64,000 bases of DNA, taken from assembly GCA_016713445.1 (NCBI GenBank), contig JADJPB010000014.1:124001-188000 (forward strand), written 5' to 3'. This document shows, piece by piece, positions 1 to 9,913 of this stretch. The translations under genes and the position numbers were made by a program. Numbering within the stretch: position 1 is the stretch's first letter; every line of letters begins with the position of its first letter. A model generated the notes under the pieces. It was not told the origin of the DNA and ran no database searches. It saw nothing but the letters and a program-made list of their open reading frames with translations. This DNA is from Bacteroidota bacterium. Its GTDB lineage: Bacteria; Bacteroidota; Bacteroidia; AKYH767-A; OLB10.

Positions 1-1301
1 CCACCTAGGGTGCCAGCACCAATTGGAAATCGAAAAGCAACGAAGTTGATTGTTAATATGGAAATCGTAGAAAAGAAGGCATCATGGCTGATGGTGTAAA
101 ATACATCTACTGGACGTATGGCGGAACAGTTCCTGGAAGTTTTATCAGAACACGGGTAGGCGATGAAGTTGAATTTCATTTGAAAAACCATCCTGATAAT
201 AAGCTTCCACACAATATCGACTTACACGCGGTGACGGGGCAAGGTGGAGGTGCAGGCTCATCATTTGTTGCACCGGGACATGAAGTTGTGTTTTCTTTTA
301 AAGTAATCAATCAAGGATTATACGTTTATCATTGTGCGACAGCTCCTGTTGGAATGCATATTGCTAACGGTATGTACGGACTAATTTTAGTAGAACCAGA
401 AGGAGGATTACCTAAAGTAGACAAAGAATATTATGTAATGCAAGGTGACTTCTATACAAAAGGAAAAAATGGCGAAACAGGTTTACAACCTTTTGATATG
501 CAAAAAGGAGTTGATGAACATCCTGAATATGTTGTTTTCAATGGTAGTGTAGGTGCTATTGCTGGAGACAAAGCACTTACTGCAAACGTAGGTGAAACGG
601 TTCGCTTATTTGTAGGGAATGGAGGGCCAAATTTAGTTTCTTCCTTCCATGTGATTGGTGAAATTTTTGACAAGGTTTATGTTGAAGGTGGCGAGACAAT
701 AAATAAAAATGTACAAACTACATTGGTCCCTGCAGGAGGTTCTGCCATTGTTGATTTTAAAGTGGAAGTACCAAGCACACTAATTCTTGTAGACCATTCC
801 ATCTTTAGAACTTTTAACAAAGGCTCATTGGGAATGCTTAAGGTACTTGGCGATGAAAACAAGAAACTTTATAGTGGTAAACAAGAAGAAGGTATTTATA
901 GACCGGAAGGTGGAACAATTCAATCCATGCCTGAAACTGACGCGGTAGCTGCTCCTAAGCCAACCACTTTAGCAGAAAGAATTGATGCAGGTAAAAATGT
1001 TTACCTTAAAACTTGCTTCGCGTGTCACCAACCCAATGGAGAAGGACTTTCAAATGCATTTCCTCCACTTGTAAAATCAGATTATTTAAATACAGATGTA
1101 AATAGAGCTATTGATATCGTTTTAAAAGGCAAGACTGGTGAAATTACTGTGAATGGAAAGAAATTCAACAGTGTGATGACGGCTCAAACCCTAACGGATG
1201 ATGAGGTAGCACAAGTACTTACTTATGTATATAGCACATGGGGAAATAATAAAACTGATGTATCGGCAACTATGGTTGCTAAACGTAGAGCGATTAAATA
1301 A
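1..1301 (+). CDS. nirK: Copper nitrite reductase with fused C-terminal cytochrome c (5' truncated)
   Basis: Periplasmic enzyme that reduces nitrite to nitric oxide. Both cupredoxin domains are visible. HNIDLH carries a type 1 His, the catalytic Asp and a type 2 His. YHCATAPVGMHIANGM carries the remaining type 1 ligands (Cys, His, Met) and a type 2 His. SSFHVIG gives the catalytic His and DHSIF the last type 2 His. After a linker rich in Ala and Pro comes a class I cytochrome c domain with CFACH and a distal Met, probably the electron entry module. The gene enters from the left edge: positions 1-83 read in another frame (PPRVPAPIGNRKATKLIVN), and one frame break near 83 joins it to the part starting at ATG 84. 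It leads a nirK-nirV-SCO run on the same strand. The family assignment is very sure; the break is probably a sequence error. Confidence 0.95.
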
Positions 1302-1303
1302 AT

Positions 1304-2079
1304 ATGAAAACCACCCATTGTTTGAGTTTGGGCATTCTAGTTTGGTTGTTAATCACAGGGAATAACTATGCTCAAACTCATTCAATGGCTCTGCAAAGGA
1401 GGAAGATACAAACCCATTTACGGAAAAGATTCTTCTCAGATAATCATGAAATCTTTTACATGGATGTTTATCCGATAACGAATGAAGAGTACTTAACATT
1501 TACTATGTCGAATTCCGATTGGAAAAAGTCAAAAGTCAAAAGGATTTTGCTGATGGCAATTATTTATCTAAATGGGTAGATGATTCTTCGTTTGGAAATC
1601 TTTATAAAAAATCTCCAATTACCAATGTATCCTGGTTCGCAGCAACCGAATATTGCAAGTGTCAAGGAAAAAGACTTCCAACTCTCGATGAATGGGAGTA
1701 TGTAGCTATGGCAAATAAAACAATGCCGGATGCTCGACTATTAGAAGATTACAATAAGTACATTCTGAGTTGGTATGAAACACCAAAAACTTATTCAAAT
1801 CCTATAGGCAAAACATACAAAAATTACTGGGGAATTTATGATATGCATGGCCTTGTTTGGGAATGGATTTCAGACTTCAACTCTGTTATGATTTCAGGCG
1901 AATCGAGAAAAGATTCTAATAACGATCGCGAATTATTTTGCGGAAGTGCATCATTAGGAGCGAGTGATTTAATGAACTACGCTGCCTTTATGAGATACGC
2001 TTTCAGAGGAAGTATAAAAGCAAAATACAGCATACAAAATTTAGGATTTCGTTGTGTCAAAGATATTCCATCAAAATAA
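1304..2079 (+). CDS. nirV: NirV-like protein with formylglycine-generating-enzyme (FGE-sulfatase) fold
   Basis: NirV-type proteins are commonly encoded next to nirK and carry an FGE-sulfatase domain; their role in nitrite reduction is not settled. A signal peptide is visible (MKTTHCLSLGILVWLLITG, ending NYAQ). The domain signatures are YMDVYPITNEEYL, SPITNVSWFAATEYCKCQGK, RLPTLDEWEYVA, YDMHGLVWEWISDF and a final NLGFRCV. The gene starts 2 bases after nirK, so the two are probably co-transcribed. At least three frame breaks are needed. Around 1390-1455 the conserved reading (GGRYKPIYGKDSSQII) lies in another frame, and near 1540 an A-rich stretch shifts the frame between WKKSKVKR and FADGNYLSKW. 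Two of the breaks compensate each other, which fits indel errors, although decay of the gene cannot be excluded. Confidence 0.8.
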
Positions 2080-2086
2080 AATAATT

Positions 2087-2700
2087 ATGAAATCATCAAT
2101 TGTCTTCGCTTGTTTCTTTACAATACTGATCTCCTGTCAATCAGGAGAAGTACAAATACCAACTAAAGAAAACGAAAAGGAAGTTGCTCTACTGGATTCA
2201 AATGCAATCACAGATGAATCCATCTTTCAACTTACATCCGATTGGAACACAGAAGAGGGAAAAAAAATAAAACTCGCTGAACTCAAAGGGAAAGTATTGG
2301 TGATGGTTATGATTTACACAACATGTAAAGCAGCATGCCCCCGTTTGGTGGCAGATATGCAAAACATTGCTCAACAAATACCCAAAGAAAATAAAAATAG
2401 TATCCAATACATACTTGTAAGTATTGACCCACTAAATGACACTCAAAAAAATTAAAATCATTTGCAATAAGAAATAAAATGAATGGCGAAGAATGGACGT
2501 TTCTACAAGGAAGTGAGAGCACTGTTCTAGAATTTGCAAATGTATTATCCGTAAAATATAAAGAAATATCTCCGATGGACTTTTCACACTCTAACATTAT
2601 CAGTGTATTCAATCAAAAAGGAGAATTAATCCATCAGCAAGAAGGATTAGGAGTAAATAATAAAGAAACCGTTGAGGTAATCATTGGAGCCTCAAAATAA
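2087..2700 (+). CDS. SCO1/SenC/PrrC-family copper chaperone lipoprotein
   Basis: A thioredoxin-fold protein that delivers copper to periplasmic copper sites; here the neighbouring NirK is the likely client. The N-terminus is a lipoprotein signal (MKSSIVFACFFTILISC). The copper motif CxxxC is present as TTCKAACP, followed by YILVSIDPLNDT and, after a frame break at the A7 run near 2447-2455, LKSFAIRNKMNGEEWTFLQG. The conserved His after the second half is seen in FSHSNIISVF. Joined, the protein is about 204 residues, normal for the family. The start chosen (ATG 2087) lies just after the nirV stop. The 7-A run at the break makes a sequencing error likely. Confidence 0.88.
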
Positions 2701-2708
2701 AAATCAAT

Positions 2709-4033
2709 ATGAATTCTCTAAAAATAAAAATTCCACTTCTTATTGCATTAATTGCAATTCTCTTTTCCACTCAGGCCTCCAGTCAATTTATTTTTAGTGG
2801 TCAACTTGTGAATCGATTCGAGTATCGACATGGGTATGGAAAACTCATTGAAAAAAATACCGACCCCGCTGCCTTTATAAGTCAACGAACTCGGATCGAA
2901 GGTTCCTATAAACTACCGCAACTTACCTTTCATGTAAGTTTGCAAGACATCAGAACATGGGGTGCTACGGCTCAAACAAAAAAAGCCGATAATTATTTCT
3001 CGGTTTATGAGGCATGGGCTCAAGTATTTTTTGATTCATCACTTTCATTGAAAGTGGGAGTACAAGAATTAAATTATGACAATTCTCGATTTTTGGGAAA
3101 CATTGATTGGGCAATGCAAGGTAGAGCACATGATTTTGCGCTTTTAAAATATGAAAGAAATAATTTAAAGATTGATTTGGGAGCTGGTTTCAATCAAGAT
3201 GGAGAATCGCTGAGTGGTAATATCTATTCATCCGTGAACCCTTACAAAACGGCACAATTATTCCGGATCGAACAGAAAATAAAGAATTTCGATTTTTCTG
3301 TCTTATTTTGGAACAACGGTAAACAATTCACAAAAAAAGATTCGACTAATAAAGTCATTGAAAAAGAAGTTAGATTTTCTCAAACTATTGGAGTCCCAAC
3401 ACTTCGATATAAATTGAATAATACTACTTTCTCCGCATTTTACTATCATCAAATTGGGAAAGATATAAATAACGTAACCGTCTCTGCTTTTGATGCCAAT
3501 ATACAAATAGCGCAAATCATTAAAATAAACGAAACGAAAAATACACAGTTAAAAATTACAGTTGGAACTGAAATAATAAGTGGTACAAATTCTGACAAAA
3601 TGGGAAAAGAAAACAATTCATACCAACCACTTTTTGGTACCAACCACATGCACAATGGCTATATGGATTTCTTTTTTGTGGGTGGGCGCTTCGAAAACTC
3701 AGTTGGCTTAATGGATACTTATCTAAAATTCAAATATGATTTTTATTCTAAATGTTTCATGGCTATTAACGGTCATCTTTTCAATCCCAATCTAAGGTTT
3801 ACAAAGCTTCTAAAAAAATGGACAACGCTCTAGGAACAGAATTGGATTTCGCATTTGGATATGTGCTTCACAAATCAGTATCTCTACAAGGTGGATATAG
3901 TCAGATGTTCGCAAGTACAACATTTGAATACTTGAACAACTCCATCAAACCTGATGATGTTCAGAATTGGGCATACCTAATGCTTATTATCCGTCCCAAC
4001 TCCGAAAAAAAATTCATAGGGATTTACAATTAA
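2709..4033 (+). CDS. Outer-membrane porin, alginate-export-type beta barrel
   Basis: The sequence has a signal peptide (MNSLKIKIPLLIALIAILFS, then TQASSQ) followed by alternating hydrophobic and polar stretches typical of a beta barrel. It also has the family stretch SQRTRIEGSY, LQDIRTWGA, AWAQVFF, VGVQELNYDNSRFLGNIDWAMQ and GRAHDFALLKY seen in proteins annotated as alginate export family. It probably sits in the outer membrane and passes small solutes; the name does not prove an alginate substrate. A frame break at the A7 run near 3815 joins the first 1.1 kb to the C-terminal barrel strands (MDNALGTELDFAFGYVLHKS), ending at 4033. It lies 9 bases after the SCO gene, inside the denitrification run, where related porins are common in Bacteroidota. 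Confidence 0.75.
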
Positions 4034-4082
4034 AAAGATACGGGCTAAAATTCTATTGACAAATTACAAAGAAAAATAATCA

Positions 4083-4887
4083 TGGATAATCTAATTGAGA
4101 TGACCGAAAAATAATACAAGAGCCTTATTACAAATTTGTTCAAAAGAACTTGAAGTATTTGAAAGTGTTTTCAAAAATAGATTGCCCTTGCTACTAAAGG
4201 GGCCTACTGGTACTGGTAAATCTAGGTTTGTAGAGAACATGGCATTTCGATGTAACATTCCATTAATTACCATAAGTTGTCATGAAGAAACGTCATCAAC
4301 AGATTTGATCGGTAGGTTCATCATCAAAGGCGCTGAGACAATTTGGCTTGACGGGCCTCTTACAATGGCAGTAAAGAAAGGATATATACTTTACATGGAT
4401 GAAGTTGCTGAAGCAAGGCCCGATGTTATTGTTGCTATCCATTCCTTAACCGATCATCGTCGTGAACTATACATTGATAAATTAGGCGTAACCATAAAAG
4501 CACATAAAGATTTTTTACTTATTGCATCCTTCAATCCTGGCTATCAAAAGAGGCTTTAAAGAGTTAAAACCGTCTACACGACAGCGTTTCGTTGCACTAG
4601 ACTTTAACTATCCTGAAGAAAAACTAGAAACAGAAATCCTCATCAATGAAACTGGAATTGAAAAAACAACGGCACAACAATTAGTTTCAATTGCCAATAA
4701 GATTCGAAATCTCAAAGAGATGGGCTTAACAGAAACTGTTTCCACTCGCTTATTGGTTGATGCATCTAAACTTATTCGAAGCGGTTTACCAAAGAGACTT
4801 GCGGCTAAAGTAGCTATCTTAGAACCTCTCTCCGACGATCGCGAAGTAGTTGAAGCTTTATGTGACTTATCCAATTTAATCCTCTAA
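4083..4887 (+). CDS. norQ: Nitric oxide reductase activation protein NorQ (MoxR-type AAA+ ATPase)
   Basis: NorQ/CbbQ ATPases work with a NorD partner to insert the non-haem iron and activate nitric oxide reductase. Walker A is GPTGTGKS, preceded by NRLPLLLK. Walker B is ILYMDEVAEARPD. Other conserved stretches are ISCHEETSSTDLIGRF, SFNPGYQ and LKPSTRQRFVALDFNYP, all characteristic of the NorQ/CbbQ branch. The start ATG 4083 gives MDNLIEMTEK, and the frame then shifts near 4112 (QEPYYKFVQ), near 4145 (ELEVFESVFKN) and near 4550 (NYQ to FKELKPSTRQR region). All three breaks leave conserved sequence readable on both sides. norD follows after 6 bases. Confidence 0.88.
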
Positions 4888-4893
4888 TAAATA

Positions 4894-6652
4894 ATGGCAT
4901 TAGATGAATTTCTATATGGACGAATAAGCAAGTACTTCAAAACGAAAAGGAAAGATGCTGAATTATCAGGAAAAATATCATCTTTTTAAGTGATATTCAT
5001 GTTAGATTGAATGTAATCGCAAATGCGATTACAGGTTCATCTATCGAAATATTTCAGGCAGAAAGAGAAGGTGGATATAAGAATAACATATTTTTTCTTC
5101 CCGCGAGCTGTCAACTATTCCATGATAAAAACTTAAACTTAAGCTTTTACTTTTTTAGAGTTCTATATTTGTCTACTCAAAAAAAGATGAACATCAATTT
5201 GAATACTTCACAATGTGGGAGTATAGCAAGTAATGAAGCTATCAACTATAGTGATGAAATTTTAATGCAGTTATTCATCGATTTTCCAAATCTTGAAGAT
5301 TATTATAAAAACTTTATTAAGTCACTTACAAACTCTACAAGACCATCTGACAAAACAGATCTTACTTGGCTTTATGGACGCTTGATGCTAAACGAAACCA
5401 ATGATGAGAGCAAAGATTTATTGCAAAATTTACCCAATAATATCAGGAAGTCTAATTCCATAAAACCTCTAACGATAATAAAATCAAAAGCCGTTGAAGA
5501 AATTAAAAATATTACTATCGATAAAAAATCGCAGGAAGATTATGTACTAACTCACAATTTTGAAAAAGTAGATACTGCTGATGAGTTCAGTGGTACTTGG
5601 CGAGATTTTGATGGAGAAGATGAATTAGAGGATCATAAAGATGCTCTCGATGAGCTGAATTTAAGATTTACAGTGCGCATAGATGATCCTGTTCATTCAG
5701 TATATCAATCCGATTTTTAGAAAACACAAACATCGCAGAAAGCACCACAACACAAGAAAACGCCAAGCCCATTTTTTTATGATGAGTGGGACTATAAGAA
5801 GCGAATCTATAAAAACATTTTTGTCAACTATATCCATTAAAAATTAATTCGGATAGCGAAACTTATTATTTGAAAACCATTCAACAGAATAAGAGTTTAT
5901 TGAATGGACTTCGTAAAATGCTGACCAATGTAAATAATCGTTTGCAACTTCAACGTAGACAACCATCAGGTTCAGAATTTGATATTGATGCAGTCACCGA
6001 TCTATTTGTAGAACTACATTCAGGACATTCTCCAGAAGAAAAAATATATTTATCAACTCGAAAAAAAGAGAAGGAAATTTCTTTGATTCTACTCTTGGAC
6101 TCTAGTCTTTCTAGCGATGGATATGTAAATGGAAATAAAGTTATCGATATTGAAAAAGAAATTTCCATTATATTTGGTGAGATCTTAAATGAATTTAACA
6201 TCGACTTTAATATTTCTAGTTTTTATTCAAATACTCGTAACCACTCCAGCTTCCATCAATTAAAGGGTTTTGACGATAAATGGATACATGCAAAAAATAA
6301 TATCGGTGCTATTGAACCCTCAGGATACACAAGAATTGGCACGTCCATACGACATGCATCGACATTACTGGAACAACGTGATTCGAAAAGCAAATGGCTA
6401 ATTCTTTTGTCAGACGGCAAGCCGAATGATTATGATCGATATGAAGGTAAATATGGAATTGAAGATACGAAGCAAGCACTTCGTGAGCTCAACTCAAAAT
6501 ACATTAATTCCTATGCTTTAGCCATTGAAGCCAATGCGAAAGATTATCTCCCGCAAATGTTTGGACAAAATCATTATCAAATATTATCCTCTACAAATGA
6601 AATGATTACTTCTCTAGTGAAATTATATGAGCGTATAAAGCAATTAAAATAG
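4894..6652 (+). CDS. norD: Nitric oxide reductase activation protein NorD (VWA domain)
   Basis: NorD pairs with the NorQ ATPase in maturing nitric oxide reductase. The N-terminal helical part starts MALDEFLYGRISKYFKTKRK. After a frame break near 4975 it continues IIFLSDIHVRLNVIANAITG and SSIEIFQAEREGGYKNN. The middle holds the acidic linker TWRDFDGEDELEDHKDALDE. The C-terminal von Willebrand A domain has the MIDAS DxSxS as LLLDSSLSSDG, then SGYTRIGTSIRHA and LLSDGKPNDYD. More breaks occur around 5715-5870, where FLENTNIAEST and FYDEWDYKKRIY are read in different frames. Its partner norQ is directly upstream, and norB converges on it from the other side with a 93 bp gap. The family is certain; the exact residues around the breaks are not. 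Confidence 0.88.
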
Positions 6653-6745
6653 CTTTGATACTTTTTTATTGAGGCAGTTGTTCAATTTTTCCGGTGCAGA
6701 TTATCAATTGATTTTCTTGAAAATATTTTGACATAATTTTTGTTT

Positions 6746-8050
6746 TCACCTAATCTTTTTTTTCCTTAGTATACTATATGCTAGCAGAAGGATGGCTATA
6801 AATAGCCCAATTCCTGAAAGGTAGATAATTTGAAATTGTGGTCTTAATCCATTCATCATTTCTGAAAATTGAATTGGCTCAATTGAAAGTTGCCATATTC
6901 CTTTTGTAATACCTGCCCAATTAAGTGTTATCCAAAATATAAATAGACTTACTTGAAGTAGCCAAAAGGCAAGATGCATGTTATTTGGAATTGTACTTTG
7001 TTTGCTATTGTATAAATAAGTGAAGCAAGTTGAAAGTAAAATCATACTGTTGATTCCAATCGTAGTACCCATTGCATGAGCAACGGTGACGTGTGTTCCA
7101 TGTGTATAGAGATTCACGGCAGGAATTGACATTAAAATCGCTTGTCCCATATTAAGGAAGACCCAAACATTTGTAGCTGCTATAAATTTGTAAGAGTAAG
7201 ACCGATTTAAATTTTTTATTGATTTTATTTCCTTTCTCCAGTTCCAAACAATTTTGATAAAGAAGACCCATTCTGTCATGCTCACAAAATACCCGATATA
7301 GCGAATGTAGTTTTCGGTGGGAAGCGTATAGATGTGATGACCCCAATTGAACATTAGATTAAACAATCCAAGGAAGTACATGGAGAAGGCTAGTTTTGAG
7401 CCGCCAATTGTTTTTTTGTCGTCGTTTTTGTCCATTAAGAAAAACGCAGTTCCATATAGAATTTGATTCCATGAGCCTACTAGCGATCCATTCACTTTCC
7501 ATTGTATAGTCATATCAATGATGATGTTTTCTCTAAAATAGGGAATCGTCCATAAGTAATTTTCAAGGAATGTAAACAAGAAAAAGAGAATTCCTGTGAA
7601 CCACATCCAAAAATAGACAGGCCATTTTTTTATTGATTTTAAGAGCGGAATCGTATTGTACATAAAAAGTAGCCAGGCTATTAAAATTGGAAAAACCCAT
7701 TCTGTTCGAAACTCCCAATATTCTCTCCCTTCGAAATCTTTTGTGAAATAGTTGTTCATAATTCCGAGAATGGCAATGATCCAAAGCACCCATTGAAGGA
7801 ATGAAATCGTTGGATTGCATTTTTTTTCTGTGTATTCTTCAATTCCATAATACACGCAACCCGTTGCTCCTAATATGATCCAGAATATAGCCAAACTTAC
7901 GTGTAATGGTCGCAGAGATGAAAACCCCAATTCCTCTTTGAGAAAGTAAGGAAAAAGGTAAGTAGTAGCTGAAAGTAAACCAAAACTAGCAGCGCAAACC
8001 AATAGGATTAGTGCTGTAATTAGGAAGAGTTTTCCGTTTTCAATTTTCAT
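6746..8050 (-). CDS. norB: Nitric oxide reductase large subunit (NorB-like haem-copper oxidase family)
   Basis: Integral membrane subunit of about 12 helices that should reduce NO to N2O. It is 434 residues and unbroken. Visible haem/iron ligands are the His in RPLHVSL (haem b), the His pair in NWGHHIYTLP (non-haem iron), and the His in THVTVAHAMG (high-spin haem). Compared with the classical cNOR, helix VI (NGSLVGSWNQILYGTAFFLM) has no His at the first iron-ligand position. The second haem b His (HxH in cNOR) is Met here (HAM). Homologues I recall from Flavobacteriia share this pattern, so it is probably a lineage variant rather than damage. It overlaps norC by 4 bases (ATGA), indicating coupled translation, and norQ/norD nearby support the NOR role. 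Databases often call this family cbb3 oxidase subunit I. Confidence 0.82.
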   Translation of the reverse strand: MKIENGKLFLITALILLVCAASFGLLSATTYLFPYFLKEELGFSSLRPLHVSLAIFWIILGATGCVYYGIEEYTEKKCNPTISFLQWVLWIIAILGIMNNYFTKDFEGREYWEFRTEWVFPILIAWLLFMYNTIPLLKSIKKWPVYFWMWFTGILFFLFTFLENYLWTIPYFRENIIIDMTIQWKVNGSLVGSWNQILYGTAFFLMDKNDDKKTIGGSKLAFSMYFLGLFNLMFNWGHHIYTLPTENYIRYIGYFVSMTEWVFFIKIVWNWRKEIKSIKNLNRSYSYKFIAATNVWVFLNMGQAILMSIPAVNLYTHGTHVTVAHAMGTTIGINSMILLSTCFTYLYNSKQSTIPNNMHLAFWLLQVSLFIFWITLNWAGITKGIWQLSIEPIQFSEMMNGLRPQFQIIYLSGIGLFIAILLLAYSILRKKKIR

Positions 8051-8462
8051 TTTTTCTCAGTAAGTCCTAAAGTATTTACTTTGAATTCGCGTGGATCCGC
8101 TTTTCCACAAGCATCAGCCGATTTTAAAAATTCTAGTATTGCGAGTATCTCATCTTCTTTCAAATTAAATTCCGGCATTTGTCGTGTACCAGATTTTAAC
8201 ATCGCTCTAATAAGTGTTTCCCCTTTTTCTGGATGGGAGTAAATATTAGTTAAGTCAGGACCTAAATAGCCTCCTAAACCATAGAGCTGATGGCAACTTT
8301 GGCAATTGTATTTTGCCATACCAATTTACCTTCTCCTGCTCTTTTCTGATGAAATATATTATTCTTGGAATGAATGGAAGGTTGATAATAAATGAATGAT
8401 GAATAGATGAGGAACAACATACAGAGTGCAATAAAAATATGTTTCGGTGTAATTGTAAACAT
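8047..8462 (-). CDS. norC: NorC-like membrane-anchored cytochrome c
   Basis: Electron-donating subunit of the nitric oxide reductase. It has one N-terminal membrane helix (HIFIALCMLFLIYSSFIYY) and one class I haem site (NCQSCHQLYGLGGYLGPDL), with a probable axial Met in SGTRQMPEF, followed by the usual C-terminal helix (EILAILEFLKS). A single frame break near 8310 separates GKLVWQ from the haem motif; joined, the protein is about 139 residues, normal for NorC. The stop overlaps the norB start. The gene lies 33 bases after the end of the tyrosine phenol-lyase gene on the same strand, so the two could share a transcript. Confidence 0.85.
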
Positions 8463-8495
8463 AGTTCAGTATTAAAATCTATTACTTAAATTGTT

Positions 8496-9872
8496 TTATT
8501 TTATTGTTTCGAATTTAGCTTGAAAAAAGCGTAAATATTTTGGTTCATATATCATTTTTAAACCTTTGATGTGTTTTCTTCTATCATATACTGATGCTGC
8601 CGATTCCGCTATTACATCCATATGTGCTTGCGTATATACACGTCGCGGAATAGTGAATCGAACAAGTTCTAATTGTGGTTTGTGATTTTCGCCATTAGAT
8701 TTTCGACCTGCGGACACAATTCCTCTCTCCATCGTTCTAATGCCACCTTCCATATAAATTTCTGCAGCCAAAGCTTGGGCAGGATATTGTTCTTGATTGA
8801 GATGAGGTAGAAAAGATTTTGCATCAACAAATATTCCATGACCTCCAATCGGCTTTACTATCGGGATGTTATAACCTAGCATTTTATTTCCTAAATATTC
8901 AACTTGACCAACTCGGGCATGTTGATGGAAGTCATCAAGACTTTCTTCGATTCCAATGGCTATTGCTTCCATATCGTCCAGCTAAGCCACCATATGTATG
9001 TAGACCTTCATATACCACAACAAGGTTTCTTGCTTCTTCGTAAACGTCCCATTCATTGGTTGCCAAAAATCCACCAATATTTACAAGCGCATCTTTTTAG
9101 CACTCATAGTGGCACCATCTGTTAGTGAGCAAATTTCTTTTACAATAGCTTTAATGCTCTTTTTTTTCATAACCTTTTTCTCTTTGTTGAATAAAGTAGT
9201 CATTTTCAGCAACACGTGTCATGTCATGAATAATTCTGATTTTGTGTTTTTTACTGTAGTGTCTTAGTTTTTTTAAGTTTTCCATGCTGATGGGTTGCCC
9301 ACCTGCTAAGTTTACATTTGTAGCTAAACTTATATAGGGAATTTTTTTTGCTCCGTACTTTTTTACAAGTTTATCTAACTTGTTGAAGTCAATATTTCCT
9401 TTAAAGGGTGCTCACTAAATGGATCATGAGCTTCATTAATAATAATATCGAAAAATTGCCCACCAGCCAATTCTTGATGAAGTCGAGTAGTCGTAAAATA
9501 CATGTTTCCTGGAATTACATCCCCTTTCTTTATTAGTATTTTCGATAAAATATTTTCTGCTGCCCTTCCCTGATGTGTAGGAATAATGTATTTGTAACCG
9601 TAAAATTGGCGAATGGCTTTTTCCAATTTGTAAAAACTTTTACTGCCAGCATACGCTTCATCCCCTGTCATAAATGCACCCCATTGTCGATCACTCATGG
9701 AATTTGTTCCACTATCTGTTAAGAGATCAATATAAACATCTTCCGACTTTAATAAAAAAGTATTGTATCCTGCTTCTTTTATTGCCTTCGTTCTTTGTTT
9801 TCTATTGTTCATTTTTAATAACTCTACCATTTTTATTTTGTAGGGTTCGGCCCAAGAGGTTCTGCTTTTTCA
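8496..9872 (-). CDS. tpl: Tyrosine phenol-lyase (beta-eliminating lyase)
   Basis: PLP enzyme that splits tyrosine into phenol, pyruvate and ammonia. Landmarks in order are AGYNTFLL, IDLLTDSGTNSMSDRQWGA, THQGRAAEN, NMYFTTTRLHQE, the PLP lysine in SAKKDALVNIGGF, YGGLAGRDMEAIAIG, IRTMERGIVSAGR and LRFFQAKF. Three positions that separate this enzyme from tryptophanase are of the tyrosine type: the Thr in YFTTT (Asp in tryptophanase), the Arg in MERG (hydrophobic in tryptophanase) and the first Phe in LRFF (His in tryptophanase). At least four frame breaks fall at about 9840 (EPLGPNP to YKIKMVELL), 9405-9420, 9100-9180 and 8973-8980, so the exact start is uncertain. The stretch 8973-9375 carries the lysine region in mixed frames. 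Confidence 0.85.
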
Positions 9873-9913
9873 TATTTCGCGTTGCGTATGTTGTGAATAT
9901 AATTTATATTCTT

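Noticed and set aside
6695..6720. Possible FNR-type site or terminator between norD and norB (ATCAATTGAT)
   Set aside because: The palindrome lacks the 4-base gap of an FNR/CRP box and has no T tract; it may be chance in AT-rich DNA.
6746..8050. cbb3-type cytochrome oxidase subunit I
   Set aside because: There is no ccoO/ccoP neighbour; NorC-like, NorQ and NorD genes are adjacent, and the length (434) fits NorB.
8496..9830. Tryptophanase (tnaA)
   Set aside because: The substrate-specificity residues visible in three places match tyrosine phenol-lyase instead.
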